Positions 24,657 to 32,936 of a stretch of 64,000 nt of DNA are shown here, in pieces. Made by a program: the position numbers and the translations under genes. The stretch lies in contig NZ_FMVC01000003.1 of the NCBI RefSeq assembly GCF_900101855.1, positions 580,902-644,901 of the forward strand, in the 5' to 3' direction. A model generated the notes under the pieces. That model was not told the origin of the DNA, made no database searches, and saw nothing but the letters and a program-made list of their open reading frames with translations. The first letter of the stretch is position 1, and each line of letters starts with the position of its first letter. This DNA comes from Flavobacterium anhuiense (GTDB taxonomy: Bacteria; Bacteroidota; Bacteroidia; Flavobacteriales; Flavobacteriaceae).

Positions 24657-27600
24657 TTAGATTTTATCATAAAGCCATACTCGCAGCAATGATAACAGCT
24701 GGTCAACATCTACAGGTTTTGTAATATAATCTGAGGCTCCCGCCTTAATACATTTCTCTCTATCGCCAGTCATTGCTTTGGCCGTTACTGCTATTACAGC
24801 TAAGTTAAGAAATTTAGGGTTGCTTCTTATCTTTTCTGCTGTTTCATAACCATCCATATTTGGCATCATCATATCCAGCAATACCACATCGGTATCTGGA
24901 TTTTCATCTAAAATTTTAATCGCTTCTTTTCCGTCAAAAGCCGTAATGACATTCATTTTAAATGCTTCTAAAGCTTTTGAAAGCGAATATATATTTCGTA
25001 CATCATCATCTACAATTAATACTTTTTTCTCGAACAGAATGTTGTTCAGCGAATTCAGTTTTTTGTAGTTTTCTTTATTATTTCCTTCTTTCTTTTCTTC
25101 TACCAAATGAAGGAAAAGTGAAACCTCATCGAGCATTCTTTGATACGAATGTGCCGTTTTTACAATAATCGAATCGGCGTACTTTCTGATTTTTAATTCT
25201 TCTTTTATCGATAAACTTTTTCCGGTAAAAACAATCACTGGCAGATTTTCTAATCCTGGACTTTTCTTTACCCCATCTAAAATATCATAAGCCTGTTTGT
25301 CTGGAATTCCCATATCTAGAATCACGCAGTCTACATCTTCTTTACTCAAAGCCGATAAACCTGCCGAAACTTCGCTTTTTATTTCAGAATTGATGCTATA
25401 AGTCTCCAAGAAATAAGCCAATGCCTTAGCGTGTTTCGGATTATCTTCAATAATTAAAACCTTTTGAGATTCTTTGTTTATGATATGTTCAATACGCATA
25501 AAGACTTCGGGAATTTTATCAAAAGCCACAGGTTTGTCTAAGAAATCCACGGCGCCTTTCAATAAACTTTCCTGCTTTAATTTGTGCGATGACATAATGT
25601 GCACCGAAATGTGCTTGGTTTGTGAATGATTTTTCAATTCTTCCAAAACTTGCCAACCGCTTTTTATTGGCAATTCGATATCCAATAAAATTCCGATTGG
25701 TTTGTAGATTAAGGCAAAATTTAAGGCATAATCACCTCTAACTGCTACTACACCTTTATATCCTTTTTTCTGCGTAAAAGCCAATAATGATTTGGCAAAA
25801 CTTATGTCGTCTTCTACAATCAGAATTACTTTATCGCCTTCTACAATTGAATCTCTGTCATCTTCAATTTCTTCAGGAACGACTTCGCTGATATATTTTG
25901 GTTTTACCTCTTCGATTTCGGCAGTTTCTTCGACTTCTTCTACATGCGGAATTTTATCTGCTGTAACTTTATTGATCGCGAATCCAAAAACTGGAAGACA
26001 CAACGTAAATGTACTACCTTCATTGACTTTACTATGCAGGATAATTTCTCCTCTCAATAGTTTAGCCAATTCACGGCTAATAGACAATCCTAGACCAGTT
26101 CCGCCATATTTACGTTTAGTCGAACCGTCTGCCTGCTGGAAAGCTTCGAAAATTAAAGGCTGTTTTTCTAACGGAATTCCGATTCCAGTATCTTTTACAA
26201 TAAAGCAGATTATTTTATCATCGTCTGTATCTACTTTGATTTCAAGAGAAACAGTTCCTTTTTCGGTGAATTTAATGGCATTCGAAATCAAATTTTTCAA
26301 AATCTGCTCCAAACGCATTTTGTCTGTTTTAATAACGATTGGCGCTTCTTTGGCAATAATTTCAAAATTAATTCCCTTTTCTTTTGCCACCATATAAAAC
26401 AGATTATGAAGGTTATCTGTAATTTCTTTGGTCGAAACATCTAAGAATTCCAGATCCATTTTACCCGCTTCAATCTTAGATAAATCAAGAATTTCATCAA
26501 TTAATCCTAACAAACTGTTTCCTGAACTCTGAATTACTTTTGCAAATTCGATTTCTTCATTGTTCATCGTTTTATTGTTATTTTCAGACAATAGACGGCT
26601 CAACAATAAAATTGAATTCAGTGGTGTTCTCAATTCGTGAGACATATTGGCCAAAAACTCAGATTTGTAACGAGTCGTTAATTCTAAAGCTTCTGATTTT
26701 TTCTGAATTTCTGTATTTTTCTCTTCTAACAGAACGCTTCTTTCAGATAATTCTTCGTTGGTTTGCTCCAACTCTTCCTGTTGCACGCGGAGTTCTTCTT
26801 CCGAAGCTTGCAATTTTTCGGTTTGAGCTTCTAATTCTGCATTTATCGCTTCCAATTCGCTATGCTGAATCTGCAATTCTTCTGCCTGAGATTTCGTTTC
26901 TTCAAGCAGTTCCATAACTCTTTTACGGTTTTGCGTCGCTTTCAAAGCAATTCCGATATTATTGGCAACCATATTCAGGAACTCTAATTGCAGCACAGAA
27001 AAACCATAAATACTCGCCAATTCAACAGCACCTTCTACTTTAAAATCCATTAGCGGAAGCGCCACAATATGAGTAGGCTTAATTTCACCTAAAGCATAAT
27101 TGATATGAATGTTATCTGGCGAAAGTGATTTTAATTCCAACATTTTACCCGAAACAATTGCTTGCCCGATCAGACCTTCACCCTTTTTAATGCGTTCTCT
27201 ATTTTTACTCGGTATATAGCTATAACCTCCGGAAATTGCCATTTCTTCTCCATCTACAACATACAAAACCCCAGCACTGCTGTTGGTGTACTGGCATAAA
27301 AATTCGATAACATCCTTAGATAATTTCTGAATAGTCTTTTCGCCCAACATTTTGTCATTCAAAGCTGCGACTCCTGACTGAAGCCATTCTTTTTGAGATA
27401 ATAATTCAAAAGAATTTTTTAAAGAATCTTTCATCTCATGAATAGAAACTCCAAGAGCTCCCAAAGTATCAGATTTTCTATCATCAATCTGAACGTCATA
27501 ATTTCCTCTAGAAATTTGAGATGCGATACCGCTTATTACTTGAAGCCTTTCAGCAGTTTCTTTATCTTTTTTCTCCAACTCATGCTGCAGCAAAGATCTT

Positions 27601-28220
27601 TCGTTGTAATCTTTTAGAATTCTAATCATAAAAACGATAGAAATAAGAAAAGCAATAAAAAAGGCAACAACGATTAAAATCAAACTATAATTGCCGTAGC
27701 GTTCTGAGTTTAAATTGCGTTCTTCTAAAAGTTTTTGTTCTGTATTTTCTACTTTTCTGATGATTGCTCTTATCTCATTCATCATTTTCCTTCCTTCATT
27801 CAGGTCGAAAATAAGCGTTTGTTTGCTTAAACGTTTTTTTACAATTTGATTGTTTAAATACTTAAAGAAACCAGAACGTTTGGTTCGCAACTCTTCTAAT
27901 AATTTTCTCTGCGAAGGATTGTCGGATGTGAGTTCATCTAATTTTTCGAAATATTCATTTGATTTATTTTCAGCATCATTAAATCGCTCCACAAACTGTT
28001 CGTCGCCTGTAAGCAAATATCCCCTCATGCTGGTTTGGGCTTCGGTAATAATCGATGAACCTTCATTTAGGTTATAAATTACATCTTGAGTATGATTGAC
28101 CCAGAAATTACTATTTAGTAAACTTTTAATACTTATAAAAGAAGCAACCGAACTCACAGTAAGTACAAGCAGTGATACTAGTGAACTAATTAATAAATTT
28201 CTTTTAAAATTACCATTCAT
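24657..28220 (-). CDS. Hybrid sensor histidine kinase: CHASE3-HAMP-GAF-coiled coil-HisKA-HATPase-REC-REC-REC
   Basis: 1187 residues. One transmembrane helix (about 9-31) precedes a periplasmic CHASE3-like helical domain (about 40-175), and a second helix (about 177-198) follows. Then come a HAMP-like linker (to about 255), a GAF domain (about 280-425) and a long Glu/Gln coiled coil (about 425-520). The kinase core contains FLANMSHELRTPLNS (phospho-His), DNxG-type KDTGIGIPLEKQ and GGTGLGLSIS. Three receivers follow, with acceptor Asp in ILLDIELP, VILDMGIP and LLDMMMP. There is no Hpt domain. The neighbouring CheR and CheB suggest that glutamates in the coiled coil could be methylated, as in receptors. 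Flavobacterial kinases of this architecture are known, but their signals are not. Confidence 0.93.
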   Translation of the reverse strand: MNGNFKRNLLISSLVSLLVLTVSSVASFISIKSLLNSNFWVNHTQDVIYNLNEGSSIITEAQTSMRGYLLTGDEQFVERFNDAENKSNEYFEKLDELTSDNPSQRKLLEELRTKRSGFFKYLNNQIVKKRLSKQTLIFDLNEGRKMMNEIRAIIRKVENTEQKLLEERNLNSERYGNYSLILIVVAFFIAFLISIVFMIRILKDYNERSLLQHELEKKDKETAERLQVISGIASQISRGNYDVQIDDRKSDTLGALGVSIHEMKDSLKNSFELLSQKEWLQSGVAALNDKMLGEKTIQKLSKDVIEFLCQYTNSSAGVLYVVDGEEMAISGGYSYIPSKNRERIKKGEGLIGQAIVSGKMLELKSLSPDNIHINYALGEIKPTHIVALPLMDFKVEGAVELASIYGFSVLQLEFLNMVANNIGIALKATQNRKRVMELLEETKSQAEELQIQHSELEAINAELEAQTEKLQASEEELRVQQEELEQTNEELSERSVLLEEKNTEIQKKSEALELTTRYKSEFLANMSHELRTPLNSILLLSRLLSENNNKTMNNEEIEFAKVIQSSGNSLLGLIDEILDLSKIEAGKMDLEFLDVSTKEITDNLHNLFYMVAKEKGINFEIIAKEAPIVIKTDKMRLEQILKNLISNAIKFTEKGTVSLEIKVDTDDDKIICFIVKDTGIGIPLEKQPLIFEAFQQADGSTKRKYGGTGLGLSISRELAKLLRGEIILHSKVNEGSTFTLCLPVFGFAINKVTADKIPHVEEVEETAEIEEVKPKYISEVVPEEIEDDRDSIVEGDKVILIVEDDISFAKSLLAFTQKKGYKGVVAVRGDYALNFALIYKPIGILLDIELPIKSGWQVLEELKNHSQTKHISVHIMSSHKLKQESLLKGAVDFLDKPVAFDKIPEVFMRIEHIINKESQKVLIIEDNPKHAKALAYFLETYSINSEIKSEVSAGLSALSKEDVDCVILDMGIPDKQAYDILDGVKKSPGLENLPVIVFTGKSLSIKEELKIRKYADSIIVKTAHSYQRMLDEVSLFLHLVEEKKEGNNKENYKKLNSLNNILFEKKVLIVDDDVRNIYSLSKALEAFKMNVITAFDGKEAIKILDENPDTDVVLLDMMMPNMDGYETAEKIRSNPKFLNLAVIAVTAKAMTGDREKCIKAGASDYITKPVDVDQLLSLLRVWLYDKI

Positions 28221-28236
28221 ATATTCTAAGTTATTT

Positions 28237-29451
28237 TTATTCGTATTTTAAAGGAAGAACAATGATAAAACTTGCTCCTTCTCCCGGTTTACTTTTTGCA
28301 GTGATTAATCCGTTGTGTTTTTCTATGATTTTCTTCGCGATTGCCAATCCGATTCCAGTTCCTTCATAGGTTTGGCGGTCGTTTAGGCTTTGAAAGATAA
28401 TGAAAATTCGATCCAGATACATTTCATCAAAACCGATTCCGTTGTCTCTTACTATTATTCTGCAAAATTTACCTTCTGGAGAAGTCGGACTTTCTATTGA
28501 TTTCTCCAAAATGGTTTCTGAAGTGATTTCGATTACCGGCTTTTCTTCATTTCCAGAAAACTTCAAAGCATTTCCAATCAGATTTTGAAACACTTGGCGC
28601 ATCTGACTCGGAATGCTGTCAACCGTTGGAAGTTCATTGGTTTTTATAATGGCATTTTTCCGTTCGATCAAATAATCAAAATCCCCCAATACTTCCTGCA
28701 AAACAACATTTAAATCTGTTTTTTCAGGCTTAACCTGTGCCGAAAGTCTCGAATAAGCCAAAAGATCGGTAATTAAAGTCTGCATTCTTTCTGCAGATTT
28801 TATAGTTCGATCAACATAATCTACCGCTTTATCATCTGCTTTTAAGTAAAGGTCTTTTATTATTTTGATGAAAATTTGAATTTTACGGATAGGTTCATTC
28901 AAATCGTGCGACACCACCCAAGAAAACTGCTGTAATTCATGATTTCGAAGTTCCAGTTCTTCATTTTTCTGAACCAGTTCTTTTGTCCTTTCTGCAATTT
29001 TAATTTCAAGATTGTCCTGCGCTTCTTTTCTAATTTTGATTTCTTTAGAAAGCAGGTCTTTCATAGCTTTAAGCTCGTTCTGCTGCTCGTAAATCTTAAG
29101 GAAAGTTTTTACTTTAAGTATCAGCAAATCAGAGTCTACAGGTTTTGTAATATACTCAACAGCGCCTGTTTCGTAACCTTTAAAAATATATTTTTTCTCG
29201 GTATTAAGAGCCGAAAGAAAAATTACGGGAATATCTTTGGTACGCTGATTTCCAGAAAGGATTTTTACCACTTCAAAGCCATCAAGTCCAGGCATTTGAA
29301 CATCCATAATAATCAGACAGTAATCTGTTTTAAGGATTTTTTTTAGTGCCTCTTCTCCAGATTCAGCACTATCAACATCGATATTATGCAGCTCTAATGT
29401 CTTTTTTAGAGCGATAATATTCGCTCTTATATCGTCTACAATTAATACCAT
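28237..29451 (-). CDS. Response regulator-histidine kinase fusion (REC-coiled coil-HisKA-HATPase)
   Basis: 404 residues. The N-terminal receiver (1-120) has the acceptor Asp in CLIIMDVQMPGLDGF and the switch Lys in ITKPVDSD. A coiled coil (about 120-175) leads to a HisKA domain with FSWVVSHDLNEPIRK and an HATPase with VRDNGIGFDEMYLDRIF and YEGTGIGLAIAKKI. It has no membrane segment, so it is a cytoplasmic kinase whose activity is set by phosphorylation of its own receiver. It is first in the minus-strand operon, 16 bases ahead of the hybrid kinase. It may act as the input for, or output of, that kinase. Confidence 0.93.
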   Translation of the reverse strand: MVLIVDDIRANIIALKKTLELHNIDVDSAESGEEALKKILKTDYCLIIMDVQMPGLDGFEVVKILSGNQRTKDIPVIFLSALNTEKKYIFKGYETGAVEYITKPVDSDLLILKVKTFLKIYEQQNELKAMKDLLSKEIKIRKEAQDNLEIKIAERTKELVQKNEELELRNHELQQFSWVVSHDLNEPIRKIQIFIKIIKDLYLKADDKAVDYVDRTIKSAERMQTLITDLLAYSRLSAQVKPEKTDLNVVLQEVLGDFDYLIERKNAIIKTNELPTVDSIPSQMRQVFQNLIGNALKFSGNEEKPVIEITSETILEKSIESPTSPEGKFCRIIVRDNGIGFDEMYLDRIFIIFQSLNDRQTYEGTGIGLAIAKKIIEKHNGLITAKSKPGEGASFIIVLPLKYE

Positions 29452-29840
29452 GTCGGAAAACTAAATCGGTTGTAAATCAAAACACTTAATTTTAAAATAA
29501 AATATAAAAATTTTCTTATTTCTTAAACAAATTGCAAAATTGTCTGTTAAAAAATGATGTGGAAATCTCAAATGTATAAAAAAAATAATGGGGACCTTTT
29601 TTATTTAAATCAAAAATCTTTACAAAATTCCCATCTTTTAACACTATTCTGAACGTTATATATGATTCCTAGCCTGTTAGAAATTCTTAATAAATGAACC
29701 TTTTTTAAAAACAGAAGTATTTTCATACGTGATTTACAATTTGTTTTTTATTGAGGTAAATAAAATTTCTTTTAAGACAAACAAAATTTTTGCTTAAAGC
29801 TAATTTTAAATAGCATATAATGTTTAAATACGCAGAAATC
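29452..29840. other. AT-rich divergent intergenic region
   Basis: About 390 bases between the signalling operon (minus) and the SDR gene (plus). It is very AT-rich with no clear inverted repeat, TAnnTTTG box or short gene that I can support. The frame of the SDR gene can be read from an ATG at 29820, but 29841 is preferred. Confidence 0.5.
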
Positions 29841-30686
29841 ATGAAAAAGAAACAAACATTCCCCGAACAGAAACAAAATCTTCCTGGTAACGAATATATG
29901 ATGACCCCCGAACCAGAAATTATACGAGAAAATTATACTGGAAGCGGCAAACTCTTAGGAAAAACCGCTTTTATTACGGGAGGCGACAGCGGAATTGGTC
30001 GAAGTGTTGCGGTACACTTTGCAAGAGAAGGCGCCAATATTGCCATTGTTTATTTAAAAGAAGACAAAGATGCTAAAGAAACGAAAGATCTAATTGAAAA
30101 GGAAGGCCAGCAATGTCTCTTAATAAGTGGTGATTTGAAGGATGAAAAATTTTGTCGTGCCGCCATCAAAAAATGTCATACGACTTTTAAAAATATCAAT
30201 ATTTTGGTAAATAATGCGGCGGTACATTTTCCTCAAAATGAATTGGAAAAGATAACAAATGTACAGCTCCATAAAACTTTTGAAACGAATATTTATCCGT
30301 TTTTCTATATTACCAAGGCCGCGCTTCCTTTTTTAAAAGAAGGCGATACCATTATTAATACGACTTCTGTAACAGCTTTTCGCGGAAGCGAACATTTAGC
30401 GGATTATGCTAGTACAAAAGGCGCCATTGTAAGTTTTACGCGTTCGCTTTCGAGCATGTTGGCAAAAAGGAAAATACGTGTCAATGGTGTAGCGCCAGGA
30501 CCAATTTGGACACCTTTGATTGTAGCCAGCTTCGATAAATTATCTGAATTTGGAAAAGACAATCCGATGGAAAGAGCCGGACAACCTTCTGAGGTGGCAC
30601 CTGCTTATGTTTTTCTAGCTTCTGAAGACAGTAGTTATATTACAGGGCAATTTATTCATGTAAATGGAGGTGAATTGGTAGGTTAA
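29841..30686 (+). CDS. Short-chain dehydrogenase/reductase (YghA-like, glucose/aldehyde type)
   Basis: 281 residues from the ATG at MKKKQTFPEQKQ; an upstream ATG at 29820 adds seven residues unlike the family. The N-terminal tail (MMTPEPEIIRENYTGSGKL) is typical of the extended SDR group that includes E. coli YghA. The NAD(P)-binding motif is TGGDSGIG, NNAA follows, and the catalytic Ser and Tyr-x-x-x-Lys are in TTSVTAF and YASTKGA. It ends FIHVNGGELVG, also typical. The enzyme should reduce or oxidise a small carbonyl or sugar substrate. Members are often part of the general stress response, which fits the neighbouring stress genes, but regulation is not visible here. Confidence 0.9.
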   Translation: MKKKQTFPEQKQNLPGNEYMMTPEPEIIRENYTGSGKLLGKTAFITGGDSGIGRSVAVHFAREGANIAIVYLKEDKDAKETKDLIEKEGQQCLLISGDLKDEKFCRAAIKKCHTTFKNINILVNNAAVHFPQNELEKITNVQLHKTFETNIYPFFYITKAALPFLKEGDTIINTTSVTAFRGSEHLADYASTKGAIVSFTRSLSSMLAKRKIRVNGVAPGPIWTPLIVASFDKLSEFGKDNPMERAGQPSEVAPAYVFLASEDSSYITGQFIHVNGGELVG

Positions 30687-30746
30687 AAAAGATTCTAAAC
30701 TTTTTCTTTTTTAACCACTATCAAAGCCAAGATTTTATGCTTTGCT

Positions 30747-30822
30747 CTCGGAAAGACGCAGAGTCGCAAAGTTTTGTTTCTATAACTTAATGAAAGACTT
30801 CACGACTCTGCGTCTTTGCGAG
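30747..30822. repeat. Inverted-repeat element before the SemiSWEET gene
   Basis: The arms 30747-30766 and 30803-30822 are complementary at 19 of 20 positions (CTCGGAAAGACGCAGAGTCG and partner). The wording AAGACGCAGAGTCGCAAAG is the same as in the elements at 46593-46817 and 51028-51168. Confidence 0.8.
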
Positions 30823-30860
30823 ATTATTTTCTAACCAACTTAAAAACAAATCTTATAGAA

Positions 30861-31124
30861 ATGAATTATATAGACATCATAGGACTTTTTGCTGGAGCGT
30901 GCGTTACAATATCGACAATTCCGCAAATTTTGAAGGTTTGGAAAACCAAAAAAGTGAAGCAGATTTCGCTTAAAATGTTTGGCACGCTTACTTTCGGAAT
31001 CGCGGTGTGGGTTATTTACGGCATTCTGAAAAACGATTTGCCGATTATTATCACCAACAGCATTTCGCTGATTTTAAATCTTACTATGGTTTATTTTATT
31101 ATTTATTTTGAAAAAGAGCAGTAG
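30861..31124 (+). CDS. SemiSWEET sugar transporter
   Basis: 87 residues, the size of a bacterial SemiSWEET. The ATG at 30861 is chosen because it opens MNYIDIIGLFAGACVTISTI, a transmembrane helix; upstream in-frame starts lie in a repeat. Three transmembrane segments are visible (about 4-22, 37-55 and 62-82). The PQ-loop signature is TIPQILKVWKTKK, and a second family feature is SLKMFGTLTFGIAVWVIYG. SemiSWEETs dimerise in the inner membrane and let mono- or disaccharides diffuse down their gradient. A bidirectional terminator-like hairpin follows. Confidence 0.93.
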   Translation: MNYIDIIGLFAGACVTISTIPQILKVWKTKKVKQISLKMFGTLTFGIAVWVIYGILKNDLPIIITNSISLILNLTMVYFIIYFEKEQ

Positions 31125-31138
31125 CCTATAAAAAGAAA

Positions 31139-31166
31139 AAAACAGCTCGATCGAAGCTGTTTTTTA
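31139..31166. terminator. Bidirectional terminator-like hairpin
   Basis: The stem AACAGCT / AGCTGTT (31141-31147 and 31155-31161) has A-rich sequence before it and T-rich sequence after it. It sits between the convergent SemiSWEET gene and the AraC-sensor-like gene, so it could end transcripts from both. Confidence 0.75.
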
Positions 31167-31195
31167 TTGAAAAGTGAAGGATATAATAATGCTTA

Positions 31196-32020
31196 CTAGC
31201 TAGCTAATTTTTGGTTGTAAGGTTCTAATTCTAAATATTTTTCCTTTAGAATTTTTGATTGTAAATTTCTTTTTAAAGATAGCACTGGCGCTACAAAATG
31301 TCCGAAATTGATTTCTGATAGCTTTTTGATTTCTGTCAGCTGTTTAGACGCAAAATTTAAAACAGGTACAAACGGAGTCAGATAATTATAACTATGCTGA
31401 GCTATCTCTAACTGTACAATTTCGCGCAAAATGTTTTTCATTAGCAAATAACGAACCGTTCCTTGTTTCGGAATCGTTTTAAGTTCTTGAAACTTCTCTC
31501 CTATTTTTGAGCCCTCAGCTCCGATATAAATATAATTTCCAGATTCATGCGTAAATCTTTTTTTAATCTGAAAAGCAAAATCAGCATTTGCTGCATCATT
31601 TACATTTGTTGGTATTCCAATTAATGAAAACTGGATCTTTTTATGGCTTTCAAAGCACAATACGCTATTTATTGAAGACGAATTGCTCATAATACCCGAT
31701 TGCTGCTCTTTTAAACGTTTAACAGCTCCATTTGCTCCAAAACGGTGCAATACGCTTCCTTTAACGCAATACACAAAAAATACAGGCAAATAAGGATTGG
31801 ATTCAATACTTAAATTAACATCTTGATTGAAAGTCAAATCAAAATTGAGGTACGACATTTCTTTCTCAAAACGCACTCCAGAAATATTCCCAGTTGCCCA
31901 TTTTGATTTTACCGCCAGTCTATATTCATTGGCTGTAATAGATAAGTCTCCGCCAAAGCTTTCTTTCAAATTATTAAAAACAGCGTCAAAGCTTCCAGTA
32001 TTTATGTAAAGTTTTTTCAT
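31196..32020 (-). CDS. AraC-regulator-like sensor domain protein lacking the DNA-binding domain
   Basis: 274 residues. The first 230 residues resemble the N-terminal half of a flavobacterial AraC-family subgroup: FDAVFNNLKESFGGDLS, then ISGVRFEKEMSYLNFDLTF, PVFFVYCVKGSVLHRFG, KIQFSLIGI and RYLLMKNILREIVQLEI. In those regulators about 100 residues of double helix-turn-helix follow. Here only a short basic tail (SLKRNLQSKILKEKYLELE) precedes the stop, and no AraC DNA-binding motif is visible. It could be a ligand-binding accessory or decoy protein, or a gene shortened by loss of its 3' part. The family link rests on my recollection of pattern similarity. Confidence 0.6.
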   Translation of the reverse strand: MKKLYINTGSFDAVFNNLKESFGGDLSITANEYRLAVKSKWATGNISGVRFEKEMSYLNFDLTFNQDVNLSIESNPYLPVFFVYCVKGSVLHRFGANGAVKRLKEQQSGIMSNSSSINSVLCFESHKKIQFSLIGIPTNVNDAANADFAFQIKKRFTHESGNYIYIGAEGSKIGEKFQELKTIPKQGTVRYLLMKNILREIVQLEIAQHSYNYLTPFVPVLNFASKQLTEIKKLSEINFGHFVAPVLSLKRNLQSKILKEKYLELEPYNQKLAS

Positions 32021-32182
32021 GTATTAGAATTTTGGTTTTTAATGAATCAGTTAGTAGTTATTTACGTACAAAAACTAACTTTGGTTTTTACTTCATTTCT
32101 ATAATCCAAATTTCGTTTATATTGGAAGCTAAATCTTTATAGAATTTTGCGGAGAAATTTCATAATTTTTATTTCTAAGATT

Positions 32183-32303
32183 CTAAGGTTCTAAGATGCT
32201 GAGTTTCTAGGTTCATAGCATAGAAAATTTTACCCATCAAAGTCTTAGTTACTTAAAAGCTTTCAAAAAAAGCTGGAAAAATCTTAGCATCTTAGAACCT
32301 TAG
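32183..32303. repeat. Inverted-repeat element of the CTTAG family
   Basis: The arms 32183-32203 and 32283-32303 match at 20 of 21 positions (CTAAGGTTCTAAGATGCTGAG and partner), separated by 79 bases. Similar CTTAGCATCTTAGAA-type wording occurs at 14311-14340, 43383-43596 and 44862-44888. Confidence 0.8.
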
Positions 32304-32314
32304 GAACTTGAACC

Positions 32315-32357
32315 TAAAAAAAAAGCAGCTGCCTCAAATAAATTTGAAACAACTGCT
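32315..32357 (-). terminator. Terminator of the small acidic hypothetical gene
   Basis: Read on the minus strand: AGCAGTTGTTTCAAAT, a 2-base loop, then ATTTGAGGCAGCTGCT and a run of T. The stem is 16 pairs with a few mismatches. It lies about 40 bases after the stop of the gene at 32396-32737. Confidence 0.85.
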
Positions 32358-32395
32358 CATCAGCAAAATAAAAATACCAATCTATTTTTATTCTT

Positions 32396-32737
32396 TTAAG
32401 TCAATTCGTTTATATCAGCATTTTTAGAATAATTGGCTTTCGGAATATCTTTAAAAAATTCGGCTTCTTCTAAATCGGCCATCGGACCATATCCTAATAA
32501 ATGTGTTCCTTTTCTTTTATCTTTTGTTTCTATAATATACAAAATCGACATATCATCTGGATCGCTCATTCCTTCATATCGATGATGAGCTACAATAAAT
32601 ATATCTTCAGGTTTGTAGGCTTCTTTTGTTTCTGCATCTATTAAACGATCATTTTCGAATAGATAACTAGCAGTATAACCTTCATCCTGATATCTCTTTA
32701 TATTGTCGGTTTCATGTTTTGAATCTTCTCGTTTCAT
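32396..32737 (-). CDS. Small acidic cytoplasmic protein of unknown function
   Basis: 113 residues without signal peptide or membrane segment. The N-terminus is charged (MKREDSKHETDNIKRYQDEG). A central block (IFIVAHHRYEGMSDPDDMS, then ILYIIETKDKRKGTHLLGYG) has regular alternation of strand-like and loop-like sequence, and the end is acidic and Lys/Asn-rich. I do not recognise the family, but the ordered composition and its own terminator argue for a real gene. It lies between a repeat-filled spacer and a multi-PAS kinase gene on the other strand. Confidence 0.75.
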   Translation of the reverse strand: MKREDSKHETDNIKRYQDEGYTASYLFENDRLIDAETKEAYKPEDIFIVAHHRYEGMSDPDDMSILYIIETKDKRKGTHLLGYGPMADLEEAEFFKDIPKANYSKNADINELT

Positions 32738-32936
32738 ATCTTTTAACTTTATCTGTTTATCAAATTTCCGTATAGAAACAAGATAAAATTAACTCAATTG
32801 ATTTTAATGTTGCCTCATTCAAAAATCGCTTTTAAATGAATATTTATTTTTTCTTAATTTTAGCTAAGGCTAATTTGAAACACTAGAAAACATTGAAAAA
32901 TTAGCTGATTTTGAGACCAATAAATACAACCCTTAA

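Noticed and set aside
25792..26397. 201-residue plus-strand open frame opposite the hybrid kinase gene
   Set aside because: It is antisense to the kinase core and rich in Ser and Ile as expected from reverse-strand reading of Glu/Lys-rich coding sequence.
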